From Christensenellaceae bacterium (lineage in GTDB: Bacteria > Bacillota > Clostridia > Christensenellales > Borkfalkiaceae), in contig CAOMHR010000047.1 in assembly GCA_948482865.1 (NCBI GenBank), positions 1 through 9,906 of the forward strand: a stretch of 9,906 bases of DNA. Direction: 5' to 3'. The translations under genes and the position numbers were made by a program. This document shows, piece by piece, positions 7,240 through 9,906 of the stretch (its first letter is position 1; the number at the start of each line of letters is the position of its first letter). The notes under the pieces are model-generated. The model was not told the DNA's origin and made no database searches. It was given only the letters and a program-made list of their open reading frames with translations.

Positions 7240-7373
7240 TTACCTGTACGCGCAGACATATGCGCGCAACCGTAATATGCGCCGCCGCCCATATGCCCGA
7301 AACAGTAAAACAGGCATACTACGCATATACAATTTATGCAAAATACCGCCGAAAAGGTTACTGCAATAAAAAA

Positions 7374-7402
7374 TTGACTTTTATTTTGCAAATACTTATA
7401 AT
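7374..7402 (+). promoter_or_regulatory. ktrB promoter
   Basis: TTGACT (7374-7379), a 17-base spacer and perfect TATAAT (7397-7402). Predicted transcript start is near A7409, giving a 45-nt leader to ATG 7454 or only three bases to GTG 7412. Confidence 0.78.
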
Positions 7403-7453
7403 TAATGCAGGGTGCTCCACTCCCTTCAATCAATTTCGGACGTACCGCAAGCT

Positions 7454-8812
7454 ATGAAGAAAAAAGGCAAATTCAGACTTTCAATATGGCGTATACTCGC
7501 TCTCGGCTATCTTATTACGATGGTTCTGGGAAGCGTGCTTTTAATACTGCCCTTCGCCACAAAAGCGGGACAGTCCACTTCTTATATTGACGCGCTGTTC
7601 ACTTCCGCGTCCGCCACCTTCATAACGGGGCTTGCCCCCTACGACACCTACGAACACTGGACCCTGTTCGGGCAGTTGGTGATACTGTTTCTGATACAGC
7701 TCGGCGGGCTGGGTTTTATGACGGTGGTTTCAATCATTTTCGTTATGTTCGGACACGGTATGGGTCTGCACGAACGCCGCGTTATGATGATGGACGCAGG
7801 CGGCGGCAGCACCGTTTTAACGGGCGTAAAAAAACTGGTTATACGGATTGTGGCAGGCTCGCTCATAATCGAAACGGCGGGCGCGTTGCTTTTATGCATA
7901 AGGTTCATTCCGCAGTTCGGCGCGCTGAACGGCATATACTTTTCAATATGGCATTCGGTTTCGGCTTTCTGCAACGCGGGGTTCGATTTAATGGGTACGG
8001 ACAGCGCGGGCGCTTCGGTTTCGCTGACGGGCTATGCGACCGACCCCCTTGTTTCTTTAACTATATGCGTGTTGATTATTTTCGGCGGGCTGGGCTTCTG
8101 CGTATGGGGCGACGTAATGGACCGCAAATTCAACCTTAAAAAAACAAACCTGAACACGAAAGTAATTTTAATAGTAAACGCAATACTTTTGATAGGCGGC
8201 GCGCTGCTGTTTCTTTTGTTTGAAAGAGACAACCCCGCCTACGAAGATTATAACTTCGGCGAAAAGCTGCTGGCTTCCGTGTTCAACTCAACCACGGCGA
8301 GAACGGCGGGCTTTTCAACCACCCCCCTTAACACCATGTCAGAAAGCGGATACCTTTTAACTATCGTTTTAATGTTTATAGGCGGCAGCTCGGGTTCAAC
8401 TGCGGGCGGTCTGAAAATCGGGACTTTCGCCGTAATTATAATGGGTATGATAGGCGTGTTCCGCGGCAAGAAAGACATAAATATAGGCAAGCGCCGCATA
8501 GAGTATTCGCTTGTTTCGCGCTCGCTCGCTATTCTTACCGCCTGCCTTATGACGGTTGTGCTTTCCACAATGATAATCTGCGCGGTGGACCCTTTTACTT
8601 TTGAAGACGTGCTTTTCCAGAGCGTTTCCGCGCTGAGCACCGTAGGACTGGGCGTATGCAACGTTGCGTCAATGCACTGGCTGTCAAAGATAGTTCTCAT
8701 AATTTTAATGTTTGCCGGCAGGGTGGGCATACTTACTTTTGCCCTTGCTCTCGGCGAAAAGAAAACGGCTGCCGAAATAAGGCGGCCGGTTGAAAATATT
8801 TTAATAGGTTAA
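7454..8812 (+). CDS. ktrB: KtrB/TrkH-family potassium transporter, membrane subunit
   Basis: Ion-conducting subunit of a Ktr-type potassium uptake system in the cell membrane, gated by the RCK protein encoded next. At 452 residues it matches KtrB length (about 445). The four channel-like repeats are each visible through their pore loop: SASATFITGL, SAFCNAGFDL, TARTAGFSTT and SALSTVGLGV, each with the selectivity-filter glycine. A GGSSGSTAGGLK loop follows repeat three, as is usual. The start is taken at ATG 7454 because MKKKGKFRLS followed directly by the first membrane helix fits the family. An in-frame GTG at 7412 would add 14 residues and lies three bases from the predicted transcript start. 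Neither has a ribosome site, so the start is uncertain. Own promoter at 7374-7402; co-transcribed with ktrA, 36 bases on. Ion preference (K+ with or without Na+ coupling) is known only for the family. Confidence 0.94.
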   Translation: MKKKGKFRLSIWRILALGYLITMVLGSVLLILPFATKAGQSTSYIDALFTSASATFITGLAPYDTYEHWTLFGQLVILFLIQLGGLGFMTVVSIIFVMFGHGMGLHERRVMMMDAGGGSTVLTGVKKLVIRIVAGSLIIETAGALLLCIRFIPQFGALNGIYFSIWHSVSAFCNAGFDLMGTDSAGASVSLTGYATDPLVSLTICVLIIFGGLGFCVWGDVMDRKFNLKKTNLNTKVILIVNAILLIGGALLFLLFERDNPAYEDYNFGEKLLASVFNSTTARTAGFSTTPLNTMSESGYLLTIVLMFIGGSSGSTAGGLKIGTFAVIIMGMIGVFRGKKDINIGKRRIEYSLVSRSLAILTACLMTVVLSTMIICAVDPFTFEDVLFQSVSALSTVGLGVCNVASMHWLSKIVLIILMFAGRVGILTFALALGEKKTAAEIRRPVENILIG

Positions 8813-8817
8813 AAATA

Positions 8818-8835
8818 AAAGCGGCGCGCCGCTTT
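8818..8835. repeat. Perfect 18-bp palindrome between ktrB and ktrA
   Basis: AAAGCGGCGCGCCGCTTT begins six bases after the ktrB stop and ends just before the ktrA ribosome site (CGGAG, seven bases from ATG). Plus-strand RNA has only three T's after the stem, so it is a poor terminator forward; on the minus strand it is followed by TTTATTTTT-like sequence. Confidence 0.75.
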
Positions 8836-8848
8836 ACGGAGTTTTATT

Positions 8849-9505
8849 ATGAAATCAGTATTACTTATAGGTATGGGAAGATTCGGGCAGAATCTTGGCG
8901 AAAGACTGCTTGGAATGGGCAACGAAGTTATGATTGTAGACAAGGACGAAGACGTCATAAATTCGCTTGCATCCAAGTACACCAACGCGATAATCGCCAA
9001 CTGTATGAACGCCGACAACTTGCAGGCTATGGACATTCCTTCCTTCAACGTGTGCGTCGTGGCAATCGGCGACGATTTTCAGTCTTCTCTGGAGATAACT
9101 TCCATTTTAAAAGATTTGGGCGCGAAGTACGTTGTGTCCCGCGCCGACACCGAAATTCAGAGAAAGTTCCTTTTCCGCGTAGGCGCGGACGAAGTGGTTT
9201 ATCCCAACAAGGACATTGCCGAAAAACTTGCCGTAAAACTGAACAGCGGCAACGTGTACGACTATATCGAAATTGACTCACAGCACGCTATATTCGAAAT
9301 TGCGGTACCCGCAAAATGGCACGGAAAGAATCTTATCGAAACCAACCCGCGCGCAAAGTTCGGGCTGAATATTCTGCTCATTAAAAAGGGCAAAAACATA
9401 GTTCCGTCGCCCGCGCCCACCTACACGTTTGAAGAAGGCGATTTAATGCTTGTGTTCGGCAACAAAGACCAGATACTGGCATTCACAAATAAACATACCG
9501 TTTAA
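8849..9505 (+). CDS. ktrA: KtrA/TrkA-type RCK regulatory subunit of potassium uptake
   Basis: Cytoplasmic gating ring protein that binds nucleotides (ATP/ADP, NAD) and controls the KtrB pore. The RCK-N Rossmann domain (about 1-130) starts with LIGMGRFGQNLG (glycines 8, 10 and 13) and has an acidic residue at the end of strand two (IVDKDED), which binds the ribose. An RCK-C domain (about 135-218) ends with EEGDLMLVFGNKDQI, typical of the family. At 218 residues it is full length (B. subtilis KtrA is 222). ATG 8849 has a CGGAG ribosome site at normal distance. It forms an operon with ktrB and is closed by the terminator at 9564-9599. Confidence 0.96.
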   Translation: MKSVLLIGMGRFGQNLGERLLGMGNEVMIVDKDEDVINSLASKYTNAIIANCMNADNLQAMDIPSFNVCVVAIGDDFQSSLEITSILKDLGAKYVVSRADTEIQRKFLFRVGADEVVYPNKDIAEKLAVKLNSGNVYDYIEIDSQHAIFEIAVPAKWHGKNLIETNPRAKFGLNILLIKKGKNIVPSPAPTYTFEEGDLMLVFGNKDQILAFTNKHTV

Positions 9506-9563
9506 CCGCGCATTTTATTACCGTTATTTTCAAATTCAAATCAAACACGGCAGTTCCCTTATT

Positions 9564-9599
9564 AAAAAAATAAAGTCCCCTGAGGGACTTTATTTTTTT
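9564..9599 (+). terminator. Bidirectional rho-independent terminator after ktrA
   Basis: ATAAAGTCCC (9570-9579) pairs with GGGACTTTAT (9584-9593) around a CTGA loop, preceded by seven A's and followed by six more T's. It can stop transcription in both directions. It ends the ktrBA operon and separates it from the repressor gene. Confidence 0.92.
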
Positions 9600-9656
9600 G
9601 TTTGCTCACAACAGAAGCGCATTGTATTGTCATCAATAGCGCAATATTATTCTACT

Positions 9657-9700
9657 ACACCCTATGGGCGTACGTCAACCATTTTACGCCCATATGGTGT
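9657..9700 (+). promoter_or_regulatory. Inverted-repeat operator in the XRE gene promoter
   Basis: ACACCCTATGGGCGTA (9657-9672) and TACGCCCATATGGTGT (9685-9700) are inverted copies differing at one of 16 positions, with a 12-base gap. Each arm has its own small palindrome (CCC-TAT-GGG, CCATATGG). The gap covers the expected -35 region (about 9676-9682) of a promoter whose TATAAT -10 box is at 9700-9705, so a bound repressor would block RNA polymerase. A 12-base-loop hairpin is the alternative reading. Confidence 0.65.
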
Positions 9701-9705
9701 ATAAT
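9700..9705 (+). promoter_or_regulatory. -10 box of the XRE gene promoter
   Basis: Perfect TATAAT, overlapping the last base of the operator. No good -35 box lies 16-18 bases upstream. The predicted start near 9712 puts the AAGGAG ribosome site at the very 5' end of the mRNA. Confidence 0.55.
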
Positions 9706-9726
9706 TTTTTTAAGGAGAACCGGATT

Positions 9727-9906
9727 TTGATTACTCTCACTCAGATACAACTCAGATTAACCGAAAGCATACGGCAAAGCGGAATGACGCAAACCGAATT
9801 GACAAAGGCTTTAAACGTGAGCCAGCAAACCGTATCATGTTACAAAAGCGGACAAAAAATGCCTGCGCTGGATACGATTGCAAACCTTTGCAAAGTATTG
9901 GACGTG
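9727..9906 (+). CDS. XRE/Cro-C1 family transcriptional regulator, 5' part
   Basis: The first 60 codons of a helix-turn-helix protein that continues past the right edge. The DNA-binding domain spans about residues 6-60: LTESIRQSGM, then TQTELTKALNV (helix 2), SQQTVSCYKSGQ (recognition helix 3) and KMPALDTIANLCKVLDV (helices 4-5), the classic Cro/C1 pattern. The start is TTG at 9727, nine bases after AAGGAG (9712-9717); the next ATG is at codon 19, inside the domain, and cannot be the start. Its partner domain and target genes are beyond the window. The inverted repeat just upstream suggests it represses its own gene. Confidence 0.88.
   Translation, partial: MITLTQIQLRLTESIRQSGMTQTELTKALNVSQQTVSCYKSGQKMPALDTIANLCKVLDV

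Larger units (their letters stand above)
7172..7373. other. Divergent intergenic region between glmM and ktrB
   Basis: About 280 bases separate the two starts, of which the ktrB side is a clear promoter. The glmM side holds GC-rich hairpins (7200-7239), a second GC-rich patch (about 7262-7300) and CATATG at 7213, 7257 and 7290. No convincing glmM promoter could be fixed; TTGCAT near 7342 on the minus strand has a poor -10 partner. No known riboswitch was recognised. Confidence 0.5.

Noticed and set aside
6683..7369. A 228-codon plus-strand reading frame
   Set aside because: It is antisense to glmM, whose motifs are unambiguous; its composition is the shadow of GC-rich third positions.
7197..7433. 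A 78-codon minus-strand reading frame with a Cys-rich hydrophobic middle
   Set aside because: It covers the ktrB promoter and the hairpin region, overlaps the ktrB leader antisense, has no ribosome site and reads through repeat-like DNA. Probably spurious.
8248..8730. A 160-codon minus-strand reading frame
   Set aside because: It is antisense to the pore-loop region of ktrB, with no ribosome site and no recognisable domain.

Overview
The window looks like an uncultured low-to-mid-GC Firmicutes-type bacterium, probably a gut Clostridia lineage. This is inferred from Ktr-type potassium uptake genes, TTGACA/TATAAT promoters, AGGAGG ribosome sites, A/T-flanked hairpin terminators, and an exported Ig-like-repeat protein. 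The genetic code is standard. I cannot name the species.

Layout. (1) Positions 1-2295, minus strand: the 5' part of a large exported protein with Ig-like repeats, running off the left edge. Its reading frame is broken by a 13-G homopolymer just after the start. A 12-G tract would join the start codon, a signal/membrane segment and more than 740 open codons, so this looks like a phase-variable (ON/OFF) gene caught in the OFF state, or a homopolymer miscount. (2) Positions 2354-2793: a compact element made of a GIY-YIG nuclease gene bracketed by inverted copies of a short hairpin repeat. The repeat supplies the nuclease's last residues and stop codon, and a strong promoter lies just outside (2814-2842). 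(3) Positions 3007-7171, minus strand: glmM-glmS-galE, the supply line for amino sugars and UDP-sugars, closed by a hairpin terminator after galE. (4) Positions 7172-7453: a divergent control region with GC-rich hairpins. (5) Positions 7454-9505, plus strand: ktrB-ktrA, a potassium channel-like transporter and its RCK gating subunit, followed by a bidirectional terminator. (6) Positions 9657-9906: the start of an XRE-family repressor gene behind a 16-bp inverted repeat that looks like its operator.

How the genes fit together. GlmS makes glucosamine-6-phosphate from fructose-6-phosphate and glutamine, GlmM converts it to glucosamine-1-phosphate, and both feed UDP-GlcNAc for cell wall synthesis. 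GalE interconverts UDP-glucose/UDP-galactose (and in some family members the N-acetyl forms) for surface glycans. KtrA/KtrB handle potassium and osmotic balance.

The most notable points are the poly-G switch in the surface protein gene, the repeat-bracketed nuclease element, the apparent AUA (or AUU) start codon of glmM, and a promoter that would start the galE transcript at or next to its ATG (leaderless mRNA).
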